Shown here: in pieces, positions 33,821 through 34,488 of the stretch
Layout: each line of letters starts with the position of its first letter
How positions within the stretch are numbered: position 1 is the stretch's first letter
Source: an uncultured Prevotellaceae bacterium
GTDB taxonomy: Bacteria; Bacteroidota; Bacteroidia; Bacteroidales; Bacteroidaceae
Direction: 5' to 3'
Assembly: GCA_947167835.1 (NCBI GenBank)
Contig: CAMVJO010000009.1
Location: 1-34,488, forward strand
DNA length: 34,488 nucleotides
The notes under the pieces: model-generated
Told to the model about the DNA's origin: nothing
What the model saw: only the letters and a program-made list of their open reading frames with translations
The model's database searches: none
Position numbers and translations under genes: made by a program

Positions 33821-34300
33821 ATGAAAAAGCTCTTGATGCTGATGCTGCTTTTCGCAGTTACTGTGGGTGCCAGCGCACAATTTGAAAAAGGCACCAAATA
33901 TGTTGATACTTATCTCAGCGGTCTTGGAACCAGCTACAACAGTTCTACAGGTTTTCGCTTCAATATCGGTGCCGATGCCGGAATTTTCCTCGAAGACAGC
34001 TGGATGGTGAAAGCCAACTTCGAGATAGATCATACAAAGTACTCAGATGATTTTGCTTTGGGCTTGGGTGCGCGTTATTATTTCAACACTAACGGCATTT
34101 TTCTGGGCGCCGGTGCAGAATACAAGCACAGCGAGCCGAATTTCAACGATGTTCTGATACCTGTTGAGATAGGTTACGCATTTTTCATCAACCATTATAT
34201 CACCATTCAGCCTGCTGCCTACTACAAAATGAGCCTTAATAATTTCTCTGACGGCTCTACCGTAGGTTTGAAGGTGGCTTTGGGATTCTACTTCAAGTAA
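33821..34300 (+). CDS. Small outer-membrane beta-barrel protein
   Basis: Predicted outer-membrane protein of 159 residues. A signal peptide (MKKLLMLMLLFAVTVGASAQ) precedes alternating hydrophobic strands such as FRFNIGADAGIFL, WMVKANFEIDH, FALGLGARYYF, GIFLGAGAEYKH, VEIGYAFFI and VGLKVALGFYFK. It ends in Phe-Lys, close to the aromatic C-terminus usual for barrels recognised by the BAM complex. The pattern fits an eight-stranded OmpX/OmpW-like barrel (PF13568-like), too small to be a large porin. A good promoter precedes it and it appears monocistronic. Confidence 0.85.
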   Translation: MKKLLMLMLLFAVTVGASAQFEKGTKYVDTYLSGLGTSYNSSTGFRFNIGADAGIFLEDSWMVKANFEIDHTKYSDDFALGLGARYYFNTNGIFLGAGAEYKHSEPNFNDVLIPVEIGYAFFINHYITIQPAAYYKMSLNNFSDGSTVGLKVALGFYFK

Positions 34301-34315
34301 ATCCGATTTTTATCA

Positions 34316-34423
34316 GGGAGTAATGCCGGCAATGACGGCAGGAAGCCATACGTATTGCGCAGGGTTCTTATTTCGCTGCGCATATATGCGCTGAGTGCTT
34401 TGGCTAAAATCAGGATTACTCCT
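34316..34423. other. Possible structured RNA or complex terminator downstream of barrel gene
   Basis: A 9-bp outer helix (34316-34324 with 34415-34423, one G-U) encloses a TGCCG/CGGCA hairpin (34324-34340; its first T is shared with the outer helix), then AGCCA/TGGCT (34344-34348 with 34401-34405) around GCGCAG/CTGCGC (34357-34362 with 34376-34381). A perfect palindrome GCGCATATATGCGC lies at 34378-34391 and competes with that last helix. Nothing coding is seen. Confidence 0.35.
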
Positions 34424-34435
34424 ATATATTTTTGG

Positions 34436-34488
34436 GGTAGTTCTAAAAATTAGGTTTTAAAATTTTGTGAAGCTTTTTTTGGTCTGTA
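34436..34488. mobile_element. MITE-like element, copy 4 (cut by window end)
   Basis: Begins GGGTAGTTCTAAAAATTAG and is almost identical to the first 53 bp of copy 3. The right end lies outside the window, so its length and any insertion are unknown. Confidence 0.8.

Overview
This window looks like chromosome from a Bacteroidales bacterium, most likely a Prevotella/Porphyromonas-type lineage. Four things suggest this: promoters of the Bacteroidetes form (TTTG, 19-20 bp, TAnnTTTG) in place of sigma70 boxes; almost no Shine-Dalgarno sequences; an extracellular GH85 enzyme whose C-terminus resembles a type IX secretion sorting domain; and family content typical of the group (CotH-like protein, DUF1460, C1B peptidase, Wzc/Wza pair). 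The genus is inference. No rRNA, tRNA, CRISPR array, prophage or intact transposase was found.

Layout. 1-3.8 kb: a capsule/exopolysaccharide export pair, a Wzc-like tyrosine autokinase with an extreme poly-Tyr tail and a Wza-like lipoprotein. 4.3-9.0 kb: a YugP-type membrane metalloprotease, a GHL10 hydrolase and bifunctional ThrA, whose start overlaps the GHL10 stop. 9.8-16.1 kb: alaS, a MerR-type regulator, radA and a COG2509-type FAD oxidoreductase. 16.4-23.4 kb (minus): GH20 hexosaminidase, XerD-like recombinase and a 1269-aa GH85 endo-beta-N-acetylglucosaminidase. GH85 and GH20 could act in sequence on N-glycans. 23.5-34.3 kb: DUF1460 amidase-like protein, rpsU, an MscS channel, an NlpC/P60 hydrolase, a CotH-like surface protein, a C1B peptidase, aminopeptidase P, an ATP-grasp-like protein of unknown substrate and a small outer-membrane barrel. 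Most genes are ordinary housekeeping or envelope functions.

The unusual content is between the genes. Nearly every larger intergenic gap holds a short array with a repeat period of 20-22 bp, close to two turns of DNA. The unit sequences belong to unrelated families but share one design. Two arrays are exactly 7 x 21 bp, three are exactly 4 x 22 bp and one is 4 x 20/21 bp. A further composite module occurs four times: 21-bp-phased GCTC(C/G)GAGC palindromes joined to a G-rich block with four or five G-tracts, which fits the G-quadruplex pattern. Separately, a roughly 190-bp MITE-like element with inverted ends (GGGTTGTTCT...AGAACAACCC) is present in three full copies, one carrying a nested palindromic insertion, plus a fourth copy cut by the window end. 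I regard the helically phased arrays and the G-tract module as the best candidates for something undescribed.
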